A stretch of 64,000 nucleotides of DNA from Selaginella moellendorffii (Eukaryota; Streptophyta; Lycopodiopsida; Selaginellales; Selaginellaceae). The notes beneath the pieces are model-generated. The model saw only the letters and a program-made list of their open reading frames with translations, had not been told where the DNA came from and did not search any database. This document shows, one piece after another, positions 10,496-20,824 of the stretch. Positions within the stretch are counted from its first letter, which is position 1. Each line of letters opens with the position of its first letter. The stretch covers positions 1,285,923 through 1,349,922 of the forward strand of contig NW_003314295.1 of the NCBI RefSeq assembly GCF_000143415.4. The letters are read 5' to 3'. Position numbers and translations under genes: made by a program.

Positions 10496-11526
10496 ATGGT
10501 TGGAGGTGGAATCAGCCAGAACACGTTTGCAGCACTCGAGAGCCGCCGTCGCAAGAAGAAATCGGACAAGGAGGCGGCTTCGGGCAAGAGCGAGAGGAAG
10601 GAGGAGCCGCCGGCCCAGCAGGTCTGGGCTCCCGTGCCTGTGACCGTCAAGTCGTGGGCGGATGTGGAGGACGACGATGACGACTACTACGAGACTACCG
10701 CGCCGCTGCCACCGACATGGCAAGTCCAGCAGCAGCAGCAGCAACAGCACAGCAAGGAGGAGAAGGAGCTCCTCGAGGTATGAACAAAGTTCTAAACATC
10801 AGTTTTTCGGCTTCGCTGGTTTGATGAATTCTTTTTCCATGTTTAGCTTAGGAAAGTGAGGGTGATGAGGATATAGAAGAGGAGCCAGAGGACGAGGAGG
10901 CGGAGAATGAGGCCTCGGAGGAAGCTCCCGCAGCGGAGTCTGCTTCCAAAGCCTCAGCTGCTGCAGCCGTGGCGCGCGAGCCCGACCGGCAGCTCTCCAA
11001 GAAGGAGCTCAAGAAGAAGGAACTCGCGGAGCTGGACGCCGTTCTAGCCGAGCTCGGCATTCCCAACGAAACAAGTAAGTGATCAAAGCCGCGATTTTTT
11101 TCTACGTCTTTGTTACTGATCTTACGTCGATTTGCAGAAGCTCTGGAGCCGCTTGACGAGGCCAAGGCCGTGGAGGCGAGCGAAGAGACGGGGGAGGCCT
11201 CCAAGGAGGCGAGCAAGTCCGCGAAGAAGAAGAAGCCGAAGAAGGAGAAGTCTTTCAAGGAGGGAGACGTGCCCCCAACGCCGGATGCCGAGGCAAGCAG
11301 TGCTAAGGAAGAGGCGGCGGTGGTGGCGGCGATGGCCGCGGATGGCCAGGTCCAGGATCCAAAGGAGATTGTCAAGAGGCTGGCCTCGATGAAGAAGAAG
11401 AAGTCGGGCAAAGACGGCGACATGGCTGCCAAGGCCGCCGCTGCCGAGGCCGCCGCCAGGGCCGTGAAGCTCGCCGCCGCCAAGAAGAAGGAGAAGCATC
11501 ACTACAATCAACAGCCGGCACGATGA
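10496..11526 (+). CDS. Conserved-looking Lys/Glu/Ala-rich plant protein of unknown function
   Basis: Three exons (10496-10777, 10852-11074, 11138-11526) join in frame. The N-terminus (MVGGGISQNTFAALESRRR, then VTVKSWADVEDDDDDYYE) looks like a conserved short motif. It is followed by a Gln run, an acidic stretch (about residues 95-125), LSKKELKKKELAELDAVLAEL, and an Ala/Lys-rich basic tail ending near KKKEKHHYNQQPAR. The composition suggests a nuclear or nucleolar RNA-associated protein, but I do not recognise the family. The start is the first ATG after the PPR stop that begins the conserved block, 235 bp downstream. Confidence 0.75.
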
Positions 11527-11865
11527 GTTTTTTGAGAGCCGAGAATTCTCTACGATCGCGCAGGTGTTGTCTTCGTTTTCTTTTGTTTCCTTCGTTGTTC
11601 TTCATCGCGGATGATTTCTTCCGCAGTTTCTATACGCAAGGTTTTGTAATAAAGAAAAGTGTAAGCTTGGTTCTATGCTTTCGATCGCTTCCTTCATCTC
11701 TAATATAGTCCCATTGCACTTTTAAACTCGCGATCTCTAGTATAGTCCAGAGCCATTCCACTTTTAATCTCTAGTATACTCCAGAGCAAGAGCCCTAAAA
11801 TTTACCGACGAACACTTTCTATCCTTACCGTCCGTGCGTGATCCAACGGCTGTTAACCGCGCAAA

Positions 11866-11873
11866 CCACGTCA
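11866..11873 (-). promoter_or_regulatory. UPR-type cis element TGACGTGG upstream of the HSP70-17 gene
   Basis: The plus strand reads CCACGTCA, so the minus strand reads TGACGTGG. This matches the plant unfolded-protein-response element bound by bZIP60/bZIP28-type factors. It lies 180 bp before the start codon of an ER chaperone, which is the expected context. Confidence 0.55.
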
Positions 11874-12052
11874 TAGCCGCCCATGGGGAAATATTTAGGT
11901 CTCGTCTTGGACAGATCGAGGGTTCCAGGGACTGCTGGGAGGAAGCTGGAGCGCTTTGATCGTGGCGCCCGCCGGATGATGCTTGATCGCACCGGGATCG
12001 GCTTTCTCTGAAGCAGGCCTGCAGTCTTCGCCCTAAGGAGCTCGATCGATCG

Positions 12053-14650
12053 ATGCGCGCCATGAGGAATCTGGTGCTGCCCGCGCTCCTCCTCCTCTTC
12101 TCCACGCTCGCGATCGTCCAGGCGGCCGTGTTTAGCGTGGATCTTGGCGCGGAATGGATGAAGGTCGCGGTTGTGGACGTGAAGCCCGGGCAGAGCCCGA
12201 TCGGTGTAGCGCTCAATGAGATGTCCAAGAGGAAATCTTCGTCCGTGGTGGCATTCTCTGGCGGGAACCGGCTCCTGGCCGAGGAGGCCATGGGCATCGC
12301 GGCCAGGTTTCCGGAGAGAGTTTATTCCAGGGTCAGGGACATGGTTGGGAAGCCCAGCGAATCAGTCAAGAGAATCGCGAGCGCCAGCTATCTTCCCTAC
12401 GATTTTGTAGAAGAGAGTCCCCAGGTAACAAGCATTCGTGTAGATAGCCAGGAACTATATAGATTAGAGGAGCTTCTGGGGATGATACTTGGCTACTGCC
12501 GTGGATTGGCCGAGGCTAACGTCAAGGCTACCGTGAAGGACGCGGTCATCACTGTGCCACCTTACTTTGGTCAGTCCGAGAGACAAGCAGTGATAGCAGC
12601 AGCCCAGGCTGCTGGGATCAACGTCTTGTCTCTCATGAACGAGCACGCTGCAGCGGCCCTCCAGTATGGTATTGACAAGGATTTCTCGACCGAGCCCAGA
12701 TACGTTCTCTTCTACGACATGGGAGCCAACAGTGCTTTCGCTGCGGTGGTTCTCTTCTCCTCGTACTCTGCGAAGGAGTATGGGAAGAATGTATCACACA
12801 ACTACTTCGAGCTCAAAGGCATCAGGTGGGACGCGGAGATTGGCGGCCAGAACTTGGAACTGCGGCTGGTGGAGCACTTTGCGAAGGAGTTTGAGAAGAA
12901 GACGGGCGTGGACGTGAGGGCGTTTCCCAAGGCCGTGGCCAAGTTGAAGAAGCAGGCCAAGCGTGCAAAGGAGATTCTGAGTGCCAACACTGAAGCGAGC
13001 TTCTTTGTGGACTCCCTCCACGACGATCAGGACTTTAAGAGCCACATCACGAGGCAGGCATTTGAGGAGCTGTGTAGTGATCTGTGGGAGCGGGCTGTCA
13101 TACCGTTGCAGAAGGTTTTAGAGGACGTTGGAATGACTTCCGAGCAACTCTACGCTGTGGAGCTTCTAGGTGGTGGGACTCGCGTGCCGAAGCTGCAACA
13201 GGTCCTCGCTCAGGCTCTGGGAAAGAAGCCTCTCGAGAGACATCTCGATGCGGACGAAGCTATCACCTTGGGGGCCGCGTTGTATGCGGCGAACATCAGC
13301 GACGGAATCAAGCTAAACAGGAAGATAGGGATGTTTGATGGAGCTTCCTATGGTGTCGTCCTGAAAGTGAACGATGACGGGCCATATGAGCTGGTGGTTC
13401 CAAGGCTGAGGCGGATTCCAGTCAAGTTGGCGAGAGCTGTGAAGCAGCAGGAGGACTATGAGCTTTTTCTGCACTACGATCCAGAGGGAGAGCTGCCGCC
13501 GGGGATCATTGATCGGGAAATAGCGGCGTTCAAGATCTCCGGTGTGACGGACTCGGTCGCGAAGTACTCGTCTTACAACCTCTCGGCTCCCATCAAGAGT
13601 GTGCTCCACTTCGCCTTGTCTCGAAGCGGGGTGCTTTCCTTGGATCGCGCCGAGACCGTCGTGGAATTTACCGAGTTGGTCGAGGTGCCTGTCAACGTCA
13701 GTACCAACGCTACTACCACTCTGGAGAGCACCTCCAATGCGTCTGTCGCGGAGAACGTGACTCAGGCTCCCGTCGAAACAATCATGGAGAAGAAGCTGAA
13801 GAAGAAGACGATCCGGATTCCTTCGAAACTCGAGGTTCTCCGGGACACTGGTGCTTACTCGGAGGATCAAGTGGCGCAGTTCCGTAGCAGGCTCGACAGG
13901 CTCAAGGAGCTCGACGACGAGAAGCGGCAGACTGAAGAGGCAAAGAACAACCTCGAGTCGTACATCTACACGACCAAGGAGATGCTTGACACAATCAAGG
14001 ATCTGTCCAAGGTATCCACTGAGAAGCAGCGGCAGGAGTTCCTGGCGAGGCTGGACGAGGCTGGCGAGTGGCTCTACTCGGATGGGGAGGCCGCGACGGC
14101 GTCGGAGTTTAAGAAGCGGCTGGGAGAGCTCAAGGCGATTGGCGATCCCATCTTCTTCAGGCTGGAGCAGCTCACGGCGAGGCCAGCGGCGATGGAAGCC
14201 GCGCGGGGCTCGTTGGTGGAGTCCGAGGCGGCCATCCACGAGTGGAAGGAGAAGAAGCCGTGGATCTCCAACGCGGAGGTGCGAAAAGAGGGCCAGAAGC
14301 TGGTGGACTGGATCGAGGCCAAGGAGTCCGAGCAGGCGAAGGTGGCGGATCACGAGCAGCCGGCATTCTCGTCGACCGAGGTGTACGCCAGGATCGAGAA
14401 GTTTAGAGCGCTGGTTGCCAGGACTGGCGCGCAGAAGGCACCAAAGCCACCAAAGATCGAGGAGGTGGTGAAGAACGATGCTGGATCCGAGGAGCCAAAG
14501 GTTGGAGAGGAAAATCCAGGAGCGAGCAGCGGTGGTGGTGACAGTAACTCGGGATCGACACAAGAGGAGGAGAGGAAGATCGAGAGCCCGGATCAAGCGC
14601 AAGCGTTTGAGGATGAATCTTCGACTACTCCACTCCGGGACGAGCTCTAG
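12053..14650 (+). CDS. HSP70-17: ER-lumenal HSP70-like chaperone (HSP70-17 / HYOU1 / GRP170)
   Basis: Nucleotide-exchange chaperone that works with BiP in ER protein folding. The intronless gene encodes 865 residues, the usual length for plant HSP70-17. The signal peptide (residues 1-24, LLFSTLAIVQA) is followed at once by the HSP70 phosphate-1 motif in the GRP170 form (FSVDLGAEWMKVAVV). Other HSP70 landmarks are VITVPPYFGQSERQAV, a YDMGANS segment where canonical HSP70s have FDLGGGT, and ELLGGGTRVPKLQ. The C-terminal half has Asn-glycosylation sites near residue 550 and a long alpha-helical region. The protein ends in the ER-retrieval signal RDEL. A second in-frame Met follows at residue 4. 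Confidence 0.96.
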   Translation: MRAMRNLVLPALLLLFSTLAIVQAAVFSVDLGAEWMKVAVVDVKPGQSPIGVALNEMSKRKSSSVVAFSGGNRLLAEEAMGIAARFPERVYSRVRDMVGKPSESVKRIASASYLPYDFVEESPQVTSIRVDSQELYRLEELLGMILGYCRGLAEANVKATVKDAVITVPPYFGQSERQAVIAAAQAAGINVLSLMNEHAAAALQYGIDKDFSTEPRYVLFYDMGANSAFAAVVLFSSYSAKEYGKNVSHNYFELKGIRWDAEIGGQNLELRLVEHFAKEFEKKTGVDVRAFPKAVAKLKKQAKRAKEILSANTEASFFVDSLHDDQDFKSHITRQAFEELCSDLWERAVIPLQKVLEDVGMTSEQLYAVELLGGGTRVPKLQQVLAQALGKKPLERHLDADEAITLGAALYAANISDGIKLNRKIGMFDGASYGVVLKVNDDGPYELVVPRLRRIPVKLARAVKQQEDYELFLHYDPEGELPPGIIDREIAAFKISGVTDSVAKYSSYNLSAPIKSVLHFALSRSGVLSLDRAETVVEFTELVEVPVNVSTNATTTLESTSNASVAENVTQAPVETIMEKKLKKKTIRIPSKLEVLRDTGAYSEDQVAQFRSRLDRLKELDDEKRQTEEAKNNLESYIYTTKEMLDTIKDLSKVSTEKQRQEFLARLDEAGEWLYSDGEAATASEFKKRLGELKAIGDPIFFRLEQLTARPAAMEAARGSLVESEAAIHEWKEKKPWISNAEVRKEGQKLVDWIEAKESEQAKVADHEQPAFSSTEVYARIEKFRALVARTGAQKAPKPPKIEEVVKNDAGSEEPKVGEENPGASSGGGDSNSGSTQEEERKIESPDQAQAFEDESSTTPLRDEL

Positions 14651-14998
14651 CTAGCCACATTGTTTTCATTTTGTTTGTCCTACAGTAAGAAGTGATATAC
14701 AGATATTTTCTATAAAGTATCATCCATGGAGTGATATACAAATCTTTTTTCCAAAACGAAACGTTTGTGATTTGATGATATCGTCTTTGCAGCTCGCAAA
14801 GTATAGCTGCTACATACATACACACTTTCCAGGAATTATTACGACGAGGAATGCCTGTATAGTAATGTTTTCTCCATTTTTTTTGGTTTGTTTTCGGATC
14901 TTTGCTCACACACCACAACCACCCATGATATTAAGAGTGCCAAACCTCTTTCTTTCCAGACAGAAAGATTGTATCGTGGCACGGAGCCGGGCTCTCAC
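14651..14998. other. Intergenic, 3' regions of two converging genes
   Basis: AT-rich DNA between two stop codons that face each other. It contains two similar stretches of gtgatataca (near 14690 and 14731) and no supported gene. Confidence 0.5.
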
Positions 14999-15485
14999 TC
15001 ACTTCCCGCCGAAGAGATAGCCGAGCGAAGAACCACCGCCGGGAGCCGAGTGGACTTTGGTCGATGGGCGGTCCTGTTAGAACAAGAACACGGTAGGAAT
15101 GTTTTAGTTCTTCCATCGGTGGAACAGATCGAGAAAGAAGAGAGAAAATGGTCCGAGATGGTCTTACCGTGATGAAGTTGCCAGTGTTTTGGCCATCAGC
15201 GCGGTGGTAATTGTTGTTGTTCCTGCCTAGCTTGACAACACCAGCGTCGCCATTCTCTTCGTGCTTGCAAGCGGCCGGGGCATGCGTGGGCGTTGGAGTG
15301 GGATGATTTCTCGAAATGCCGGCTGGAGGCGGCGTCGCGGCAGCAGCGGCGGCGGCGGCAGCGGCGGGAGGTTGCTGCTGCGGCGGAGGCGGGGCCGAAG
15401 GTCTGGAGCACTTGGCCGGCTCGTCAGATCCAAACAAGTAGCCCAGGGAGCTCTGCCCTCCACCACTGCTCACACCGCGACCCAT
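14999..15485 (-). CDS. SPIRAL1-like microtubule-associated protein
   Basis: Small plant-specific protein that binds cortical microtubules and helps directional cell growth. Two exons (15485-15168, 15073-14999) give about 130 residues. The family's hallmark conserved ends are both present: MGRGVSSGGGQSSLGYLFGS at the N-terminus and HSAPGGGSSLGYLFGGK at the C-terminus. Between them lie a Pro/Gln/Ala-rich linker and NNYHRADGQNTGNFIT, also typical of SP1L proteins. The low-complexity Ala run in the middle is longer than I would expect. Confidence 0.95.
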
Positions 15486-16232
15486 TGTCGAGCGAGGGAG
15501 ATCTGCGAAACCCTAGAGAGACCGGCCCTAAAATCAGATCGGCGCGGCCGCGGCGACGATGATGCAGGCAAGCAACAGTATAGCAACAGTGCAAGAAGAT
15601 CCTCCACACAATGCAGGCAAGGCAAGCGAGAAATTTTCACGAACCTGGGGAAACTCCCGCAAATCTAGCCGCGATGGATCGAATCGGCGCCCGAGCTAAG
15701 AGAGATAGCAGATCTGGCGACGGCGCTGCGCGATCTACTAGGCAAGAAGAAGAGCACGACAGACCATTCTTTTTTCTTTCCCCAAAAACCCTAGAGAACG
15801 AATGCCAAGCCCTCTTCTCTCTCTCTCGCCCTAGCCTAGAGAGCTTTGGAGAAGCCCTGTGAGAAACCTCTCTCTCTCTCTCTCTCTCGCTCTCTCTCTC
15901 CCTCCAAATGAGAGAACGTGACAGGCGCTAGGTAACCGTTGATGCGGATGGTGGGCTCCTCTCTCTCACTTTTTTTTTTCTAGCCACTCTGGTGCCGGCC
16001 GGCAGTGCCCATTCCGTGGCACGAGCGGTACCGTCGGATGGAGTGCATCGTGCGGCTCGTGCGCTTCCGGCAATTGTCGGTGTGCCCGTACTACTGACGA
16101 ATAGGAAATGTTACGGCGACAGTTCATCGAAAAGGAAAGTTTACAAATAAATATATGGCCCCCGCGGGTGTCGAACTTGCAACCTCCATGAGAACATTCT
16201 CCTGGATATTCGCGTTTAAGCTCTAAGCGGTT
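15486..16232. other. Intergenic, 5' region of the SPIRAL1-like gene
   Basis: Contains AAAACCCTAG at 15784-15793 (telo-box-like) and a CT microsatellite, both likely in the SPIRAL1-like promoter or leader. No gene is supported. A stretch near 16160-16230 looks faintly like a tRNA T-arm on the minus strand but does not fold as a tRNA. Confidence 0.5.
15868..15904. repeat. (CT)n microsatellite
   Basis: A nearly pure CT run of 37 bp, broken once by CG at about 15889. On the minus strand it is a GA repeat, about 385 bp upstream of the SPIRAL1-like start codon. Confidence 0.9.
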
Positions 16233-17186
16233 TTAACCCCTTGAAAGAACAAAGAACAAAGAGTTAGACGAGAGCTCTTCCAGATTGAGATTTCTTACCC
16301 GTGACGCTCGAATCTCGTTCACAGCGACGAGCAGCGAGTTGTCCGAGGTAATAACTTTCGAGAGTAATCCCGTGCTGAGCCTGATCTTGCAACAAAATTT
16401 ACTCAAAACCTTGCTGGGACTCTTCTGTGTTTTTACCCGAGTTTTTCTGCGGCGATTGACACCGAGCCACCCACGGAATCGATCAAGTCCAGAAGAAGCT
16501 GCAATCCCTGTCATTGACGAGGAGCAACTCGTGAAGAGTTCTCTCTCGAGAAAAATAGAATAGAACTCTCCCAACTTACCAAGAGATAGTCTGGATGATT
16601 AGGACCCAGTTGCCTGGAAGACTTCCTCGTCTCTTTCAAAGGAAGAATCTGGGCGAGCTCCGGCGCTACCACGTACCCCTCCAAGTTCACGGGGTTTCTC
16701 ACTGCAAAGCATAAAACGTTAGACAATCTCGAGAAAAACCAACGAACTTACACGTTTGATTGCGATCGTGTGCCTGAGACGCTGCACAGCGGAGTCGCGA
16801 TTCCTATGCTGCGAACGATCCTCACTAGCCTGGGAGTACAACACATCAACAAAGAAATAGTCGTGAAGAAGTGTTGCTGGTATTTACTTTACCTGAGAAA
16901 CCAGGCCAGTCGGGAGGTGTTTGAGCCTTACTGCGCTCTCCGTCTTGTTGCGATGCTGGCCGCCGGGGCCTGTTGCTCGAAATGTATCCATTTTGCACTG
17001 TGCCACTAAATCCCTCTCGCTCATTCTCAGATAAGCGATGCTCGTCGCCGCGGAATTGCTCTCGACATCACCATCACCCTCACCTATTTGGGGTGTTGGG
17101 AATGCGGCAAATTTTGCCACAGGAATTCGACGCTGCAGCATCCCCCATGGCGCAAGTACCCTCGTAGAACAAACCCTAGCGGCCAT
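16233..17186 (-). CDS. Class I release-factor-like protein with GGQ motif (organellar peptidyl-tRNA hydrolase type)
   Basis: Short RF homologue lacking a codon-recognition domain, of the ICT1/C12orf65/PrfH kind that hydrolyses peptidyl-tRNA on ribosomes. Exon 1 (17186-16893) has a basic N-terminus that could target an organelle, then [22 protein letters not shown] with the catalytic GGQ. Exon 2 (about 16829-16754) continues with [25 protein letters not shown]. Exon 3 has an [21 protein letters not shown] block, and later exons give [24 protein letters not shown] and [17 protein letters not shown]. The 3' end is unsure: if the last GTAAG is not spliced the frame stops at 16233. Confidence 0.85.
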
Positions 17187-17913
17187 CTGAATTTCTTCTA
17201 TGCCATCGCTATACTTATAAAGAAGGTAGAAATTTTCAGATAAAAAGATTTATATTTTTTATTTTATTATAATTGGTATTACGATCATATGTTGATCAAT
17301 TTCTACTATCAAGATTTAAAGTTCATAATATTCATAGCTTGTTTTCCTATGCTTTATAATTTTTTATTAAAAAACTTCTTGCAAATTTTTTAAATATCTT
17401 TTCTTGAATGTAAGTTATATTACGCCAAATTAATCCTCAAAAACATTGAAAGAAGTGGAAGATGAACTTTAAATGCTCTCATCCGCGACTTTGCAACCGT
17501 GGTACCCCCCTCGGGAACCGCGGAATTACACCTTGGTAGACTGTGAATGCCGCAAACGGGCATTTGCGCGGAGACGAGGAGGCCATACAAGCGCCGAGTG
17601 AATGAAGAACGAAATAAAGGGAAAGTGGAGTGAATGAATGAGACGACTAGAAACCTTCTTGCACTCGTCCTCCTCATGAGCTTGGATAAAAAAAAGCTGT
17701 GTTCTTCGAGTCAAAACAATTCAAGGATATGGAATGGAGGATTAAGAACGAAATAGATATTTGCTAACTTACTAAACAGCTGTTGCACACAAACCCCAAC
17801 ACCCCACACGTTTTGATACAGTAAGCTGAGCCGTTGAACAAAAGGTTTGATGTTTAGTTCCACGCGATTAAGGCTTCGTTCTAGAGCAGCTTACCTCCAA
17901 GTTCTCTAAATCG
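17187..17913. other. Intergenic, AT-rich 17220-17420, then no clear feature
   Basis: The stretch 17220-17420 is strongly AT-rich (poly-T and poly-A runs) and coding-poor. 17440-17900 has short ORFs on both strands with no recognisable product or splice pattern. Confidence 0.5.
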
Positions 17914-18816
17914 CTACTCCTCCAAGTTCTCTTTTAGCTTGTTCTTATACCACTTGAGCACTTGGCCCAAAAATACTTTTGCTTCCAGGATAGCACTCTC
18001 AAGCTCACTGGTACTTCTGCCATTCTCCTCTTCCAAAAACCGTTCAATCTCACTTGTTAGTTGCAACTTGAGAGTGTAGTCTGCTACTGACAACTTGATC
18101 ATCTCTGGTGGCTTCAGAGCAAGCATTTCTTGAGGCTTCACTGTGTCATACTTGTAGAGAGCCATAGCATTAACACCTCCAACACACAGACCTTTGATCT
18201 TACTAAGATAATGCTGAAAACCCTGCCTGCTTCCCTCAATCCCTGCCTGTTTCTCAAATGCAACAGTTGCTGCATCCAAGAGAACATTTACCTTGTCAAA
18301 ATTTTCTCCCTGCCTCTCAACGTGATGGAAAAATCCTGAAAATGAAATGAGGTCCTGCTGGAGTTTCTTCATGACTTGCTTAGTTCCTTGCAACTCTTTC
18401 CTGCTAACCACGAACTTCTGCCCTTTGACTGCGAGTTTTGCAGACAGCGCATCAAGCACAACTTCTTGAAGCTTCCAATCCATGGTCTTCATAGCCACAT
18501 CCAAAACACCTGCTGCACACTGGCATCTCGTAATCCCCCTAGAAGAAAAGACAAGAGGCTCCATAGCTGATATTCTCGCCTCCAAGCGTGCAATCTGCTG
18601 TGTGAGCAATGTAAACCTTGCCTCCGTCCTTGCATCTTGACCCACACAAGCACATATGTGAGAAAACTCTTCAGGATGTCTGCTACGAGAAGAAGCTTCA
18701 TGCCGGCTACATTTTCTCGCTTTTTCTTCGTTGTCCCAGTGACTGCGCTTCCCAAGTTGCTCACCCTTCTGCAACTCACCTAGATGCGCCAGTTTTGGCG
18801 TTGCATCAGAAGTCAT
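17914..18816 (-). CDS. Orphan protein, 300 residues, helical/coiled-coil, unknown function
   Basis: One uninterrupted ORF starting MTSDATPKLAHLGELQKGEQ. The N-terminal 70 residues are charged and polar, followed by a heptad-like segment (TLLTQQIARLEARISAMEPL) and a long helical region to the end (LSVADYTLKLQLTSEIERFLEEENG). No catalytic motif, signal peptide or membrane segment is seen. The gene sits alone at the edge of a repeat-rich, AT-rich block and lacks introns, so it may belong to a lineage-specific or mobile-element-associated family. Coding status rests on ORF length and balanced composition. Confidence 0.55.
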   Translation of the reverse strand: MTSDATPKLAHLGELQKGEQLGKRSHWDNEEKARKCSRHEASSRSRHPEEFSHICACVGQDARTEARFTLLTQQIARLEARISAMEPLVFSSRGITRCQCAAGVLDVAMKTMDWKLQEVVLDALSAKLAVKGQKFVVSRKELQGTKQVMKKLQQDLISFSGFFHHVERQGENFDKVNVLLDAATVAFEKQAGIEGSRQGFQHYLSKIKGLCVGGVNAMALYKYDTVKPQEMLALKPPEMIKLSVADYTLKLQLTSEIERFLEEENGRSTSELESAILEAKVFLGQVLKWYKNKLKENLEE

Positions 18817-18951
18817 TGCTAAGCCCTAATGCTTGTGTAGCCCTTTTTGTGCTCGTGCCCGTAAAGGAAAACAAAACCTTAAACTGATTGCCTTAAAGAT
18901 ATCATTTTATACTTATCTTTTAAAGGCTACCAGTGGGCCCCACTGTTGGTC

Positions 18952-19013
18952 CCGACTGCGTTCAGCAGGATCCCGACCACCACAGGATCCCGACCGCCAC
19001 CGAACGCAGTCGG
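18952..19013. repeat. 12-bp perfect inverted repeat enclosing two direct repeats
   Basis: CCGACTGCGTTC (18952-18963) pairs with GAACGCAGTCGG (19002-19013) across a 38-nt loop. The loop contains CAGGATCCCGACC twice (18966-18978 and 18983-18995). The block is GC-rich inside AT-rich DNA. It could be a transposon end, a hairpin RNA or a foldback remnant. Confidence 0.7.
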
Positions 19014-19045
19014 CCGAATGCAATTCCATTCAGTTGGCAATTCTA

Positions 19046-19249
19046 ATGGCAATTGTGCTCGCAAGAACTAGATTTCAGATGCTACTGCATTGCCATTGCA
19101 TCTCCACTGCTTTGCTAGTTCTCCTGCTGCTATGGAGCAATCCATCCACAAATGCCCAACCTAGCAAGCCTACATCAAATCTGACCAAAAGGGCTATAGG
19201 AGCTGCGTGTGTACCGAGCTCTCTAGGGCAACACTCTTCAATCAGTTAG
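19046..19249 (+). CDS. Candidate short secreted peptide (67 residues)
   Basis: A short ORF starts MAIVLARTRFQMLLHC and contains a convincing hydrophobic signal-like stretch (ISTALLVLLLLWSNPS) followed by a small polar tail with a dibasic site (TKRAIGAACVPSS). No family was recognised and no intron is needed. It sits in repeat-rich DNA, so chance is a real alternative. Confidence 0.25.
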   Translation: MAIVLARTRFQMLLHCHCISTALLVLLLLWSNPSTNAQPSKPTSNLTKRAIGAACVPSSLGQHSSIS

Positions 19250-20164
19250 CCTTTGCTTTCGATTGAGTGTGGAGTAGCTCACTGAGGCCTCACAAATCAC
19301 CCAGTGTGTGATGCTTGAATCATAATTGCCATAAAATGAAAATTACGATTCTAGTGATTTTAGCAATTTGATTCTAGTGATTCTGGCATAGTTGAGTAAT
19401 GGTGCCTGATTGGGCATAGTCCCATGTTGTCAAACTCACTCCTTATGCTTCTAGCAAAGGAATTAGGCATTGAAAATGTAATTATTGTGGAAAAATGTAT
19501 AGCAGTCGAAACAAATTAAAATGGATCTTGTTAAAAATTTTAAGCATAACATTGAAGCATATAGTGTTTCAAACATTCTTCTTCATATTCAAAACTAAGT
19601 TTACCAAATGTTTGTAAAACAAATCATAAATACCTTTTTGTCTTTACCTTCTATAGCAATATGAGATGCATAAACTCAAAAAGTTAACATTTCATGTGTG
19701 TTAGGTTAAGGAGTGTACTCTTCTCCATGTAATCAAAATTGGAGTAAATGACACAATTGCTTACTTTTGGAGAACGTGGAAAAAGTTGATTTATATGCAA
19801 AATAATACCAAAGTGGTGGATTGTGTTGAAAGTGAAGGAATGAAATTTTTAGAGATCTATCTTGACACAATTGCAATTAAATCACAATAAATGAGGATTA
19901 TAAAGATGCAAATTAGGCTTGAATCTTTTGGTATAAAGGATTTAGCCGAAAAAAATCTTCTAAATGAGGGTGTCATTATTGAGGAAAATGCTAGAGATTT
20001 TTAAAAAATTGCTCAAAATGTTGAAGAAAATGAATAGTAGTTTGGTTTAATGCTTTGGTTTTTTACTTTTATTAGTTTAGTTTTACTAAAAAATTAAATT
20101 TTTTTATCAAAAAAAATTTGTAAACCGTTCGGCAATTCGACACTTTCACGGCCAGTTGCCGTTC

Positions 20165-20820
20165 AGAACTATTAAGATCAATCTTAGTTACCACTTTATA
20201 TTTGAACTTTTAAAGAAGAAAATACAAAAAAGTAAAAATTAAAAAATATTTTATTTAATTGTTGGCCGATATTAAGCCTCCATCTTTTGCTTAAAAACAT
20301 TACAAACTTTGCAAAAGAATAACTTATTTATTTATGTTTAAAATAAATAAAATGCATAAGCTCCTAAAACTCCATCATTTACTTTAAAAAATTACTAATA
20401 TTTGTAAAGGAATAACTTATTTGTTTGTGTTCAAAATAAATAAAATGTATAAATTCCCAAAATATACAATGTTAACAACATTGTTTTTGGACGTGTTAGT
20501 TCTTTTAGCTCATGTAACCCTGATGATCGCTCGTGCTCATGTAAAATGCGTTATGAAAGTAAAATTTTAAATTGATTACTTTAAAAATACTACTTTATAT
20601 TTGATTTTTTAAAGGTTACCACTTTATACTTGAGCTTTTAAAAGCTAAAACAATGAACAAACAAAATAAAATTAAAAAATTAAAAATTAAAAACTCTTTT
20701 TGTTTAGTTGCTGGCAGATGTTGAAACCCTCTATTCTTTGTTTAAAAAAATTATCTGACTTTACAAAAGAATGATCTACTTATTTGTGTTCAAAATAAAT
20801 AAGCTCCTGAAATATACAAA
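20165..20820. repeat. Diverged copies of an AT-rich interspersed repeat
   Basis: Two kinds of similar segment recur. 'taccactttata(t/c)ttga(a/g)ctttta' occurs near 20188-20212 and 20617-20641, with a weaker relative at 18890-18931. 'aaagaataacttatttatttatgtttaaaataaataa' occurs near 20313-20350, 20416-20450 and 20766-20802. The copies are diverged and lack a recognisable ORF. No target-site duplication was identified. Confidence 0.55.
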
Positions 20821-20824
20821 GGCT

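Larger units (their letters stand above)
18817..20824. other. Repeat-rich AT-rich intergenic block
   Basis: About 2 kb with no long ORF. It holds a perfect inverted repeat, one short secreted-peptide candidate, and diverged copies of an AT-rich element. Long A/T runs and stops in all frames argue against a hidden gene in 19300-20800. Confidence 0.6.

Noticed and set aside
10848-11511. Minus-strand Ser/Ala-rich ORFs opposite the Lys/Glu-rich gene
   Set aside because: Complement of AAG/GAG/GCC-rich codons; the plus-strand frame splices well and ends cleanly.
13313-14602. Long minus-strand ORF (429 residues) opposite the HSP70-17 gene
   Set aside because: Shadow of a GC-rich coding strand; Arg/Leu-rich with no domain, while the plus strand is a certain chaperone.
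16140-16235. tRNA-like sequence on the minus strand (GGTTGCAAGTTCGACACC...GGGGGCCA)
   Set aside because: The T-arm-like part and CCA-like end look tempting, but no matching acceptor strand or D-arm could be placed upstream.
17171-17179. AAACCCTAG as a telo-box of the release-factor gene
   Set aside because: It lies inside the first codons of that gene (Ala-Arg-Val region) from the chosen start, so it is not counted as promoter.
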